Shown here one piece after another: positions 40,614 through 51,997 of a DNA stretch of 64,000 nt. Every line of letters starts with the position of its first letter. Positions within the stretch are counted from its first letter, which is position 1. A model generated the notes under the pieces. The model was not told where the DNA came from and searched no databases. It saw nothing but the letters and a program-made list of their open reading frames with translations. Source of the stretch: Strigamia acuminata (lineage: Eukaryota > Arthropoda > Chilopoda > Geophilomorpha > Linotaeniidae); the NCBI GenBank assembly GCA_949358305.1, contig OX442315.1, positions 21,540,427-21,604,426 on the forward strand. The letters are read 5' to 3'. A program made the translations under genes and the position numbers.

Positions 40614-40970
40614 GTAAATGTAAACGCAGAATACTGAAAATTTATAACTGAAGTATTAAATGGAACATTAATTTACAATTACCAAAGTTTATAAATTATT
40701 TTTTTGCTTAGTAAGTTTTAATGATAACTTTCGGTTTGTGATACCTTCCCACTGGGAGGAGCTAACTACAAAAAACTACAAAACTTTTTTAGCTTTCTGT
40801 CCATCAAATTCTAAAGTTTTAACAAAGATTTTGAGAAATTATTTTTTTAATAGAACCATATGAAACATTGTTTTTTGTTTCGAAAGCTATAGTAATATAT
40901 ATAGTAATTAATTAAAATTTCCCTTAAATTTACAAATCATGATTGACTGTCAGGATCAGGACGTATGTAA

Positions 40971-41103
40971 GTCATGTGAGTTTTAAAGCAGTGAGGCAAG
41001 ATTACACATGACAAGTGCTGTTTATATTATACGCGGTTGATTGTCAAATTATTTCTTCGTGGTTGGTGCAATTACGAGATCAAGGTGCACCTTTTTCTCA
41101 GCA
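40971..41103 (+). promoter_or_regulatory. Promoter of CUB/LDLa copy A
   Basis: Upstream of the ATG at 41104 this block is almost identical to 53177-53309 and recognisably similar to 40481-40597. Three copies of one block, each ending at the same distance from a start codon, argue for a functional core promoter. Confidence 0.5.
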
Positions 41104-44100
41104 ATGACGTTTCATTCAAGTAAATATAAACGCTCATCAGTATTAACTTTTTCGCCATAAAATCTCAGAAAAGTGCAGAATGTAATGTAAAGTGTTTAAA
41201 AATATATATAAATTTTATTTTTTAATTTTAGTGTTTCTTTCCCTTCTCGCTTGCGCTTCAGTCGTTTACGCCAAAAATGGTAAGATCTTCAAAAATATCT
41301 CCAAAATGTGTTATAATATTTGAGATTTACATCAATTTTCATTTTCAAGAAGCTTGCAGAAACGATACAAACTTACCCATACGTGATTTCAGAAGTTTTA
41401 ATGGTTCCATGCCAGATGGATGTACGAACTTCACATGGGTGTACAAAGTGAGCCCCGTAAATTAATTTTACGAAATAAAATTCTAAATATTATTATTTCT
41501 ATTTAAAAGGCGCAGAACTATTATACCAGTAGCACGTTGTTTGCCAAATTCTCCAGTTTCAACCTGACGGACATGTTCGATGTAGTACATATTAAAACCA
41601 ATCACTCAAGTTGGATTTTTACATCTACTTCTAAGAATACTGGTAATGAAGCTTAATTTCGTTATCAACTGATAATAAAACATTCTGCATGTACACTTGC
41701 AGCCGACTATATGATTACGAATTCGAGCGAAATTGAGATCGATTTATTTACGAATAGTAAAGCTCACGGTAACGTCTTCACTCTAGACTTGTATGCACAA
41801 AGTAATATTCTAATAATTTCCTATTAATACTGTATCTAACTAAAAATAAATGTTTTGTACAGGTTGTGGTGGTACGTTTACCGGTAAAGGCAATTTAAGT
41901 TGCAATTCCACGCAGAGATCTGGCAGAAAGTTATACCAACTGATTGCACCGAAAGACCAACAGGTAAATTAAGGCCAAAATTAATTCTATTGAAAAATCA
42001 AAAAATTGTGTTTTTGTTTTCTAGGTGGTTATAAGAGTAAATAATTTGGATGACGTGGAAGATGTTGAATTTTATGAAGGATATCACAACAAATCAACTC
42101 CATTGGCTGTTTTTACTAAAAATAGTATGAAACACGACGTATTTTCCGAAACAAACGCAATGTTAGTTATTGTAACCAGCCCACATCGCTCGTCAAACTT
42201 TACAGCAACATTCTATCCAGATGCAAATCGTAATTTGTTCGATTTTGAAACTAAACGTTAATTTCTAATCACATTTTGTTACAGACACTAATTTTATTAG
42301 TCAAGAGTCGAGTGGAATATGGGAATTAGTGGATGCAGTGCCTTTATTACATTACACGTGGCTGTTAAGTCCCAATGGATCAGATGCCGATTCTATCGCG
42401 TTTACCATCAACGAATTTAATGCAAAAGCAAACGATGTGTTAACCATATCCGAAGGACTCGCTTATAAACCAAATTTAACTTTGAGCAAATCTTTAACGA
42501 GTCAACAATCTTTTTCTTTTCCTCTGAGAACTGGAGTACGAGTGGATTTATTTAAGGATGAAGTACCAACTAAAAATGAAACTTCGGTCACCATTTCGTA
42601 TTATGTTGCAAAAGGTTAATTTACCAGCAGGGCCGGCTGGTGGTTTTACGGGGCTTCGGAAAAAAGTTCTTTGCAAAAAAAATTTATTTATAGAAAAATC
42701 ATCATTTTACTAAACATAATAATTTACATTTGACAGTGCGGGCTCCTCAGTGTAGGGTTTTGGTCTGAGCCCCGAAAAACCGACGTCTGAGCCGACCCTG
42801 TTTACTAGTTTTTACCAGTTTTATAATTCGATTATTGCGTTTAGGTTGCTATCAATTGTTCAAAACTGCTGCACCTGATTCGATCGCATCACCGGGTTAC
42901 TCTAGTCAATACGTCCATAACTCAAAATGCGATTGGGACATTATGAACGAAAACTTCCAAACGTACAGAATGATCGTCAAAGATTTCGATATTTCATCGT
43001 CCGATAATCTGACTTATATCTACCGGACAGATACCACAGTTGTAGAGTCGCAGACAGATGACACGGTGTTTAATCAATACGTAGGATTCAGGTGGAAGAG
43101 TTCAGTTAACGAAACGTTGCTTCAAGAATCCCATCGAGGATTTTTACTAAATATCAAAACTTACAGTATAAGAGAATTTTATTTTAAAAATTAGATTTTA
43201 TTTATTTACATTTTTATCCTTTAAATTTTAGATTGTGGGATACCAATTACCGTCGATCCAAGTGCAAACTTAATATTCCCAGGAACGAACGAGTCTTATA
43301 AATGCTTTTGGACAGTTTATGCACCTCGCCAAGGGGATGAAGTTAATAACATACAATTCAATATTATTTTAATAGAGGCTGAATCAGCAGAGTATTAATT
43401 GAAAATTTAATCATTGCATTTTTGATTGTTTAATGTTTTTTTATTTTATTTTTTATTTTATTTTTTTCAAATAGTCTGCCTATAGTTGTTTATGATGGTA
43501 GCAATTCAAGAGCCAAAATCATGCCAGTTACAATTCAAAATGGCTCATTTATTGGAATAAGTCGTACCAATAAATTGATGCTTGAAATTATATCTGACAA
43601 GCCTATACCAGCTTTCGAAGTGTTTTTTACCACAAACGTTTGTTCCAAAGGCCAACAATGCAAAACGGTTGGTGTTTGCATGCATCCAGAATGGAAATGC
43701 GATGGGGTAAATGATTGTGGCGATTTTAGTGATGAATTGTTTTGCTATTCTTTAAACACAAGTAACTATTCTTTAAGATTTTAGTTTTCATTATCGAATA
43801 ATTTTTTGTTGTTGTTGAATTTGTTTAGGTTGTGGGGGAGAACAATACAGGACTTTGAACGGTACAAACTCGACTCTTGTGACGTTGAATGCTACCACTG
43901 TATTTGAATTTGGATTGAACTGTGTCTGGAAAATAAATGTAACCATAGTCAACGTATGTTCTAATTATATTTGTTTATAATTTTATTTAATTCTAGACAA
44001 CTGTTAATAGAACATTGGTGGCAAAGTTTGGAATACAGCAGTTGAATAATTCGTTTGAAATAATAACGATATTCGATGGAGAAAATCTGACTTCCGCTGT

Positions 44101-47100
44101 TAACATTATGGAACTTACTAGCCAATCGCCTAACACCGAAGGTGGTCAAGAAATAACAATTTCAATAAACCAAATTAATTAACTAATTTATTTAAACTTT
44201 AGATTATATTATAACCGCCAATCACACAATGTGGGTGAATTATTTAAATTTCTTCGGGAGTCAAAAATCAAATTTTACCCTGAATATAACGACGCAAGGT
44301 TTAGCCAATATATGCAATATTCAATGCACCAATTTGTGACAAATTGTCCAATTTTAGATTATGGATATCGTATGAATGACTCCCAAAATATAACGATTCC
44401 TCCATACTTAAAAAACGAAACTCAATTATATGAAGTAGAAATGAACAACGATCAACAGGTAAATTAAAATTAATAAATACAATGCAGAAATTGAACGGAA
44501 ACTTTAATCGCAGGTTGTAGCTACGTTTACACCGAGTAAAAAAACACTCCCCGACTGGACATTGACATTTTATGACGGATTTTCTGTACACCAGCTTCCT
44601 TTGGCCGTTGTTCAATTCGAATCGGTTAATAATACTGTCCTGTCTACGTCTAATAAAATGCTGGTCGCAGCCACAAACTTTCACGACTTAGCATCAGGAG
44701 TTCTGGCTATTAAATCGGTTCCAACTGGTTCAAATTTTGTTAATCAAACGAACGCAGGGTCACTGTTCTTATCTGAAGTGAAACCTACAGTGTACACTTG
44801 GCAAATCAAACCGAACACCATCAAAAATGGTACGTTAATGTGTGAATTTTATATTAAAAGCTATTTATTGTATTATGATTCTTAGGAAAACCAATAAACG
44901 GGGTGATTAATGTGCGGTTGAACAAACTCACTTTGCTTGGCAACGATTCTTTTGTTTTGTACCGCGACGACGACCGGGAGGGAGAAGCCATTGCTCAATT
45001 TAATTCATCAGTAAGCAGTGCTAAAGTTTTCCATATTCCGCTGCATTCCGGAGCTTTTGTCAAATATAATTCCACAAACGTGTCATCGAACGAATCAGAT
45101 TACGCTATTCTTTCGGCATCTTACGAGGTTTTACCAAGTAAATGGTGAATAATTTGTCAAACAAATGCTGTGAATGACGACCTTTTCTGTTTAGGTTGTA
45201 AGCAAGATATCATCTTGAATAATTATGAACCGCAAATTGTTACCAGCCCCGGCTATCCGAACATTTATCCCATTAACGCCGCTTGTTTTTGGAACGTCAC
45301 AGTACCGAAAGGAAAACTGATTCACATCGTTTTCAACGATTTTAATCTGAACGAAAATCATCCTTTGAAAGTCAATTCCAACACGACAACCGTTATGCTT
45401 GCCTACAACTCGACGTTACCGGACGATTTGCTTATTGCCAACGATTCCGCGTACATCGTATGGAATTCATCGCGTTACAACCAAAGCGATAATCTCGGCA
45501 GAGGATTTTCATTGAGCGTGCGAATGCTAGGTTCAATAATAAATTCAATCATTAGATTTTTGGAATTAACACTCTTGAAATTTGTAGATTGTGGCGGCAA
45601 TATTACCATAGAGAAAGGATCTGGATCAGTTTACCAACAGTACGGATAAGAAATTGAATATATTGAATTTCAGCGTGATGCCCACACACCATCCAAAGTA
45701 CGAAATTAATTTTTTATTATTTAATTTCTTTATTACTAATTTTACGTATTTTCTCCCATTTGTAGTTTGGTCATTTACAATGGCGGCTCATCACATTCAC
45801 CCATAATGGATAATATCCATGGGAATGAGCTCAGTTTAACAAACACGGTATTGTTTTTCTACACCTACGACCTCAAGAAAAAATCCAGCGTTTTTGAACC
45901 TACGATTGAGGTCATTTTTTCCGCAACTGGTATATATAAAAAAAATTACGCTAAAATCATTACTTTGTTTGTCAAAGGAAAAATTGTTGGGATTATTTGA
46001 TGTGGAAAATCACCACTTGATGTCATTGTGTAATTGATGTAGTTTGAGTTTTTTTATATCCTGTGGTGACACTCCTACCATATATGGAGTGAACATCCTT
46101 CCTGTGTTTTTTCCCCACTCTTTCACTTGATGTAGAACAGTGAGGTTGCTCTAACCTTGTATTAAACTTCAACCGTTATTTCCATATTCATAACAAATGG
46201 TAGCAGAGAGGAAGGTTGAACAATCATCAGCCACACTGAATAGAAGAAAAACGGTATTGAGACCGAAAAACAAGAAGTTTTGAGTGGATTTGAGGCGACG
46301 GTTGAGAGCAACCACGAGGCGAAAACCGAGAGTAACGACGCGCCATCTTGAAGAGCACGATACGAGACGACGAGAAACAACTTTAACAAAGACTGTGAGC
46401 AACAATTCGATTCGAGGTGAATTAAACAATATTGAGATTGTGCCACAGAACTGAGACGAGGAAAAAGTTGAACAATACGTGCAAATTGAGACGAAACCAA
46501 CAAAGATGAGCGACACCGGTAATTGGAGTTTGGCTAACATTGAGCCATTAAATGATGCGAATTATTTCCTATGGGAATCGAGAGTGGAGGGAGTCCTCAG
46601 GGCCAAGAAATTGTGGAAAGAAGTAATAGTTGGAGCCGAACCGCAACGAGGAGTCCAAGGAGAAGCGGATTTTGCCGCACAAGAGAAAACTTGGAACGAT
46701 TGGGACGATAAAAACGCGGCGGCCCACTTCACAATGATCAGTACAATGACTGCACCACAAGTCTTGAAGTACTCAAACACAAAAGGAGCAAAAGCACTTT
46801 GGGATTTGGTGAAAACAAATATGGCGGCAAAAACCCAAGAATTGCAAATGAGGAGTGCCTGCGAGTTGACACAGCTGAAGATGAACAGCAAAGAAGATGT
46901 AGACACATACATGAACAGGGCCGAAGCAATAATTAACCGCTGTGCAAAACTTGGCAAAAATATAGACGACTACGAGTGCAAGTTTTACGTGACGAAAGGA
47001 TTGCGGAGAGAATTTGACGCGAATGTGCGCGCAATTGAAGTGCAGGCGAATTTAGACATGTCAAAAATTCGTGACATATTAAAAATGGAAGAAGGTCGAA

Positions 47101-50100
47101 TTTCAACTAGAAAAGAAGAGAAAAATACGACATTGAACGAGGCTGCACTAAAAACACGAGAGAAGGGACAGAAACCAAAGCGCACATGCTTCAACTGTGG
47201 CCGTGGAGGGCACATGGCAAGAGAATGCTACAGCGAGACAAAATGTTACAACTGCCAGGAGTTTGGTCACTTATCGAAAGATTGTTCGAAACCAAAACGA
47301 GAATTTAAAAGTGGCGACTCAAGAGGACGTGGTCGAGGCAGAGGCAATCAGCGAGGTCGCGGCAGAGGAAAAAGCGAAATATCAATGATGGCGTACGAGG
47401 AAAAGCCTGAATTCACGCTCATGACGTATGAGATGGATGAAAACACCAATGATGAAGAGACGAATGAAGAACCAAATGAAGAAAACGATTGGGTGTTGGA
47501 TTCCGGAGCGACAAGCCACATGACGGCGCTGGATGCAAAACATTTCGACACATTTGACGAGGATGAAAAGAATATCGGAATGGCGAAGAAAGGCAAAAGT
47601 ATGAAGTCGATCGGAATGGGCGAGATTGTGCTCGAACACGACGGGAAAAATTCCAGATTGAAGAAAGTGTTGTGTGTGCCGCAAATTGGAAGTAATTTGT
47701 TGTCAGTATCGAAAATTGTCGATAATGGACTAAAAGTCACATTCTCCAAAACGAGCGCAACAATAGATGATGAAAATGGAGAACAAGTTATGACGGTGCC
47801 AAGAAAAGGAGACATGTTTGTGTTGAAGGCAAACATAAAAGAAAAAGAGAAGTCTTATAAAGCGGAGGAAAAAGACAACAATTGGCACGTGAGATTGGGA
47901 CATCTAAACTACAACACACTGCGAGAGATGAAAAATGAAGAACTTGCATATGGCATAGAAATTAGCAGCAAAGGTGGCGCCGTGTGTGAACCATGCATCG
48001 CGGGAAAGATGAAAAGGACGTCGCACAAATCGGTAACAGACCGACAATCGTCCAGCATCATGGAATTATGGCACATCGATCTAATTGGACCAATTGGACC
48101 CGAATCTCGAGGAGGTGCAAACTATGTAATGACTGTAGTAGACGACTGGAGTAGGATGTTGATGATAAAAACATTAAACGCCAAAAGCGACGCGAGAGAG
48201 AAGTTGACAGAACTAATCACTTGCATGGAAAGACAGACCGACAAGAAGCTGAAAAAACTACGGAGCGATAACGGCGGCGAGTTCTTGTCCAAAAGCATGA
48301 AGGAATGGACGACAAAGAGGGGCATTGAGCATCAGCTGACCACAGCATTTAATCCGGCCAGCAATGGCGTCGCAGAACGCGCGAACCGGACAATACTTGA
48401 GATGTTGAGAGCAATGTTAAAAGATTGCAAACTGCCAAAGACGTTTTGGGCGGAGTGCGTATCGACAGTGGCGCACATCCGCAACCGGTGCAAATTGTCA
48501 GTTCACGGACGCACACCATTTGAGATATGGTTTGGGAGAAAACCAAATTTGAAATACTTGAGAAGATTTGGATGTGTAGCATATGTGCTAATTAAGGATC
48601 ACAAACGAAAGAAATTGGATCCCAAAGCAGAGAAAGCAGTATTTATTGGATACTCAAACGTGAGAAAGGCGTACCGGATTTACCACCCAGAAAGCGATTC
48701 GATTAGTGAAGAAATCGATGTAAAATTTGACGAGAGTAAGACGGGCGCAGATTTGCTGAATGGAGAAAATAAAGATGATGAAGAGATTGAAACAGTCAAA
48801 ATCGATCTGAACTGCGAAGAAAACGAAGACGAATCAGACGATGCTGAGGATGAAGAGCAAAACGAGATAAATGAAGAAGAAAATGAAGCCAATGAATCGG
48901 AAGATAACACGGAAGAAAACGACACTGAGGTCGAACGTGACGAACCACCACGGAGGGGACGACCAGCAGGGGTGACCAGGGAAATGAAGTTGGTCGCCGA
49001 TAAAGTGCAAAGAGAAGAACACGAGAAGAGACTGGTTGACCAGGGAGCGCGAAGATCAGAGAGAATTAAGACGAAGCAAATGGCATTACTAGTAGAAGAA
49101 ATCTTAACGCCGAAAAACTTCCACGAAGCAACAAACTCCCATCACGCGACGGAATGGAAGGCCGCGATGGATGACGAAATGAGTTCGATGAAACAACACG
49201 GAGTGTGGAAAATAGGAAAATTGCCAAAAGGAAAGAAGGCGGTGAAATCCAAGTGGGTTTATAAAGTGAAGTTAAATTCCGAGGGGGAACCGGAAAGATT
49301 CCGAGCAAGACTAGTAGCCACTGGATACTCGCAGAAATTCGGGGACGATTACGAGCTGACCTTCGCCCCGGTTATCCGAATAGAGACTTTGAGAATGCTG
49401 ATCAATGTAGCAGCAAAAATAAACAGACCATTGAAGCAACATGACGTAAAAGCCGCATATCTTCACGGCAAGCTAAAAGAAGTAATATTTATGATGCAGC
49501 CGGAAGGATACGTTGAAGGAGGAAAAGGACATGTGTGCCAACTAATTAAGAGCATCTATGGATTGAAACAGGCAGGGAGATGTTGGTTTGAGATGTTAGA
49601 TAAAACATTGAAGAAAATTGGATTTAGACCATCTCCAGAGGACCCATGCCTTTATGTGATTTTTATTGATGGCAACTTTATGTTCCTAGGCGTGTACGTG
49701 GACGATGACTTATCTTTGGCATCCACAGACGAATTTGAGACGGAACTAATGTCAAAAATGAAGGAAGAAATTGAGTTCGTGAGCATAGGCAGACTGGAAT
49801 ACATCCTGGGAATCCAAGTCGAGTATAAAAATGAAAGAATCAGCATCCACCAAGGTGGATACATCAAAAGATTGGTGGAGAGTGAAGGATTGGAGGGATG
49901 CAATGCGGCAATAACACCAGTGAACCCCAATCAGAACTTGGACGAATTTGACGAAAGCGAAAAGGTTGATGCAACACAGTACCAGGAACTGCTGGGCAAG
50001 ATGATGTACCTTGCCACACACACAAGACCAGACCTAAGTTTCCCAATGAGCCTGTTATCGCAATATAACAAGGACCCACGAAAGATTCATTTTACAGCAT

Positions 50101-51218
50101 TGAAGCGTGTGCTGAGATACCTGAAGGGGACGGTGGACTACAAGCTGAGCTACGGGAGAGAAGAGAGCCATATCCATGGTTACTCGGACGCAAGTTGGGA
50201 CCGGACATCGAACGCACGATCGTTCTCCGGATTCATCACACTTGACGGGAGTTCGATTATTAACTGGAAATGCCAGAAACAAGCGATAGTCGCGATGTCG
50301 AGTACAGAGAGTGAGCTCTTGGCGCTGACCGAAGGAGTGCGAGAATTAATTTGGTTGAAACAACTCGCAATTGGACTAAATGGAGAAGTCGACGACGGAA
50401 ATGCCACAACGATGCACTGTGACAGTTTGAACGCAGTGAAACTGTTGCGAGGCGGTGCACAGAAGACGAGGACCAAGCACTTGAATCGAAAAGTGCATTT
50501 CATTAAGCAAGAGATCGAGGATGGAAACATTATCGTGGAACATGTCGCAAGCCAAGACATGTTAGCAGACTTTTTAACGAAGCCTTTAGCCGGACCTGCA
50601 CTGAACGGAATACTAGAAGCATTAGGACTAAAGACTGTGGGGGAATAATGACTTTATTGTGTGCAGTGTTCATATTGATTGTTTTTATATAATTGTGTTT
50701 TTGAGAAGTGTTTTTGTGATGAAATCGAATTGTTGATTTTGGGGGAATTTGTTGGGATTATTTGATGTGGAAAATCACCACTTGATGTCATTGTGTAATT
50801 GATGTAGTTTGAGTTTTTTTATATCCTGTGGTGACACTCCTACCATATATGGAGTGAACATCCTTCCTGTGTTTTTTCCCCACTCTTTCACTTGATGTAG
50901 AACAGTGAGGTTGCTCTAACCTTGTATTAAACTTCAACCGTTATTTCCATATTCATAACAAAAATTTCTATTGCAGTTTGTAACAGGGCATGCAACGCGA
51001 GCCATTTGTGCATGCATGATGCTTGGATATGCAATGGAGTGAACGATTGCGGCGATAATTCTGATGAAATTAACTGCACTTCAGTACAGTTCAACGGAGT
51101 ATATATCATCGTTTCCGTTATAGTTGGTCTTATTATGGGTGCCTTATTGGCCTTTATAATTCATATTCTTTATAAGCGATTTTATCCTCTCCGAAACTAC
51201 ACCCTTCTTTCTTCATGA
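41104..51218 (+). CDS. Membrane-anchored multi-CUB / LDLa protein, copy A
   Basis: Not a named orthologue. Exons: 41104-41119, 41232-41279, 41350-41447, 41510-41642, 41703-41801, 41863-41963, 42025-42256, 42285-42614, 42845-43165, 43232-43391, 43475-43761, 43829-43953, 43997-44141, 44203-44298, 44358-44458, 44514-44829, 44886-45137, 45195-45530, 45588-45639, 45766-45929 and 50977-51218. Signal peptide, then CUB-like domains beginning at Cys residues near 24, 133, 354, 461, 610, 955 and 1066. An LDLa module near 568-603 contains [14 protein letters not shown] second LDLa ([13 protein letters not shown]) precedes a transmembrane helix and a short tail [15 protein letters not shown]-glycosylation sites are frequent. 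With the donor at 45640 the total is 1218 codons. The natural exon 19 end at 45697 gives a frameshift and stop because 59 bases are missing relative to copy B. A copia element fills the last intron. Confidence 0.75.
42628..42800. mobile_element. hAT-like MITE in intron 8 of copy A
   Basis: Ends are CAGGGCCGGCTG and the reverse complement CAGGGTCGGCTC, with a further inverted GGGGCT word inside. Flanks are TTTACCAG and TTTACTAG, an 8-base target duplication with one change. TIRs starting CAGGG with 8-base duplications are typical of hAT elements. The 173 bases have no coding capacity. Copy B retains only its left half. Confidence 0.75.
45985..46195 (+). repeat. 5' LTR of copia element
   Basis: 211 bases, begins TGTTGG and ends CATAACA. 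Contains a short A/T-rich promoter-like stretch (tttttttatatcc). By eye it matches the 3' LTR with no difference. Confidence 0.95.
46198..46208 (+). other. Primer binding site, initiator tRNA-Met
   Basis: TGGTAGCAGAG, two bases after the 5' LTR, is complementary to the 3' end of animal initiator tRNA-Met (…CTCTGCTACCA). This is the classic copia-type minus-strand primer. Confidence 0.8.
46506..50648 (+). CDS. gag-pol: Copia Gag-Pol polyprotein, intact
   Basis: A single frame of 1380 residues carries all products, with no gag/pol frameshift, as in copia elements. The first ATG is 46506 (MSDTGNWS). Order: Gag with two CCHC knuckles starting near residues 228 ([14 protein letters not shown]) and 247 ([14 protein letters not shown]); aspartic protease DSGATSHMT near 332; integrase zinc-binding HHCC region (WHVRLGHLN…CEPCIAGK); integrase core D525, D588, E624 (D, then D35E spacing); reverse transcriptase with [18 protein letters not shown] and YVDDD near 1064; RNase H with [17 protein letters not shown] and [10 protein letters not shown]. 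Protease, integrase and RT order is PR-IN-RT-RH, which defines copia rather than gypsy. All catalytic residues I can check are present, so it may be mobile. Two zinc knuckles instead of one is slightly unusual. Confidence 0.97.
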   Translation: MSDTGNWSLANIEPLNDANYFLWESRVEGVLRAKKLWKEVIVGAEPQRGVQGEADFAAQEKTWNDWDDKNAAAHFTMISTMTAPQVLKYSNTKGAKALWDLVKTNMAAKTQELQMRSACELTQLKMNSKEDVDTYMNRAEAIINRCAKLGKNIDDYECKFYVTKGLRREFDANVRAIEVQANLDMSKIRDILKMEEGRISTRKEEKNTTLNEAALKTREKGQKPKRTCFNCGRGGHMARECYSETKCYNCQEFGHLSKDCSKPKREFKSGDSRGRGRGRGNQRGRGRGKSEISMMAYEEKPEFTLMTYEMDENTNDEETNEEPNEENDWVLDSGATSHMTALDAKHFDTFDEDEKNIGMAKKGKSMKSIGMGEIVLEHDGKNSRLKKVLCVPQIGSNLLSVSKIVDNGLKVTFSKTSATIDDENGEQVMTVPRKGDMFVLKANIKEKEKSYKAEEKDNNWHVRLGHLNYNTLREMKNEELAYGIEISSKGGAVCEPCIAGKMKRTSHKSVTDRQSSSIMELWHIDLIGPIGPESRGGANYVMTVVDDWSRMLMIKTLNAKSDAREKLTELITCMERQTDKKLKKLRSDNGGEFLSKSMKEWTTKRGIEHQLTTAFNPASNGVAERANRTILEMLRAMLKDCKLPKTFWAECVSTVAHIRNRCKLSVHGRTPFEIWFGRKPNLKYLRRFGCVAYVLIKDHKRKKLDPKAEKAVFIGYSNVRKAYRIYHPESDSISEEIDVKFDESKTGADLLNGENKDDEEIETVKIDLNCEENEDESDDAEDEEQNEINEEENEANESEDNTEENDTEVERDEPPRRGRPAGVTREMKLVADKVQREEHEKRLVDQGARRSERIKTKQMALLVEEILTPKNFHEATNSHHATEWKAAMDDEMSSMKQHGVWKIGKLPKGKKAVKSKWVYKVKLNSEGEPERFRARLVATGYSQKFGDDYELTFAPVIRIETLRMLINVAAKINRPLKQHDVKAAYLHGKLKEVIFMMQPEGYVEGGKGHVCQLIKSIYGLKQAGRCWFEMLDKTLKKIGFRPSPEDPCLYVIFIDGNFMFLGVYVDDDLSLASTDEFETELMSKMKEEIEFVSIGRLEYILGIQVEYKNERISIHQGGYIKRLVESEGLEGCNAAITPVNPNQNLDEFDESEKVDATQYQELLGKMMYLATHTRPDLSFPMSLLSQYNKDPRKIHFTALKRVLRYLKGTVDYKLSYGREESHIHGYSDASWDRTSNARSFSGFITLDGSSIINWKCQKQAIVAMSSTESELLALTEGVRELIWLKQLAIGLNGEVDDGNATTMHCDSLNAVKLLRGGAQKTRTKHLNRKVHFIKQEIEDGNIIVEHVASQDMLADFLTKPLAGPALNGILEALGLKTVGE
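50741..50749 (+). other. Polypurine tract of copia element
   Basis: GGGGGAATT directly before the 3' LTR, the expected plus-strand primer position. Confidence 0.65.
50750..50960 (+). repeat. 3' LTR of copia element
   Basis: 211 bases, apparently identical to the 5' LTR, followed by the AAAAT duplication and the intact intron acceptor TTGCAG of the host gene. Confidence 0.95.
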
Positions 51219-51405
51219 TTTATTTAATGGTGTGAATTGATTCAGGCAGGCTTTGCCTATTGTTGTTTTATTTTTGTAAAAAAATAATAAAAACGGCGCA
51301 GTACCTTTCGACTTGCAAGTATTTTCAGTGTCCAGTCTACTAGCTATTTAGCATTTTTTTGACAGAAATCAAACAATATCATGAATTTAAGATCTAAAAC
51401 TAAAG

Positions 51406-51997
51406 GGACAGGGTTTAGAAGTCTAATATGTAATGCTTCCCTGCATTACAGATGTTTACTTGTTTGCATATAAAAATACCGACAAGTCAAAATTAAATTT
51501 TAAATTATCTTTTTTTTTTATTTTCCAACGATAAGAAGATTAGGAAAAAATGGCAATTTGTGTGCAAACAAAAAATATGATCAATTTTAAAGCAGAGAGA
51601 ATCTTTTCATGCCATTTTAAATAGTGTGACATTGCAAATTACATGCAATGGACAGTTGGACAATCTAGAAGCACAATTCAAAAAGCTAGTTTATGGGCAA
51701 AATCAAAAATATAATTTGACCTGTTTTTTATAAGAATTGTTTGTATTTATTTGTGAATCATTCATTTGTGGGTTTTTAATTTTAGTTATGAATATTCACA
51801 TACAAATGAAATTGTATGTAATAATTCCATGGATTTGTTAAAGTAAAAATATTTTTCAGAATGCTCTATGCTCTATCATTGTTCAAATCGAATTTTTTGC
51901 ATGTTTGCATGTGATCAAATGTTTTGTTGCATAACAAAAACAAGTAAACATCTGTAATGCAGGGAAGCATTACATATTAGACTTCTAAACCCTGTCC
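51406..51997. mobile_element. 592-base MITE with ~60-base perfect TIRs
   Basis: The first 60 bases, starting GGACAGGGTTTAGAAG, are repeated as an exact reverse complement at 51938-51997. The interior is AT-rich and non-coding. It sits at the 3' end of duplication unit A and is absent from unit B. I do not see a convincing target duplication, so the superfamily is open. Confidence 0.85.

Larger units (their letters stand above)
45985..50960 (+). mobile_element. Complete Ty1/copia LTR retrotransposon
   Basis: A 4976-base element with two 211-base LTRs (TGTTGG...CATAACA) that look identical base for base. It is flanked by the 5-base duplication AAAAT (45980-45984 and 50961-50965). The empty site is preserved in copy B near 56541. 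It sits in the last intron of copy A, in the same orientation as the gene, expanding a 66-base intron to about 5 kb. Identical LTRs, an exact duplication and an uninterrupted ORF all indicate a recent insertion. Confidence 0.96.
40971..51405 (+). repeat. Tandem duplication unit A
   Basis: Unit A carries the long CUB/LDLa gene copy. Identity with unit B (53177-56978) starts near GTCATGTGAG and runs through promoter, exons, introns and about 185 bases of 3' flank, ending where a MITE-like element begins in A. Introns are nearly as similar as exons, which points to a fairly recent duplication. Confidence 0.85.

Noticed and set aside
44299-44357. Read-through of exon 14 of copy A to a stop at the TGTGAC region
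   Set aside because: A GTTTAG donor at 44299 and TTTTAG acceptor before 44358 keep phase and domain continuity, so this is a 59-base intron.
46479-46505. Earlier start for the copia ORF
   Set aside because: The codon at 46479 is GTG, not ATG; the first ATG of the frame is at 46506.
47348-47836. 162-residue minus-strand frame and several others under the copia ORF
   Set aside because: Antisense shadows of the Gag-Pol coding sequence.
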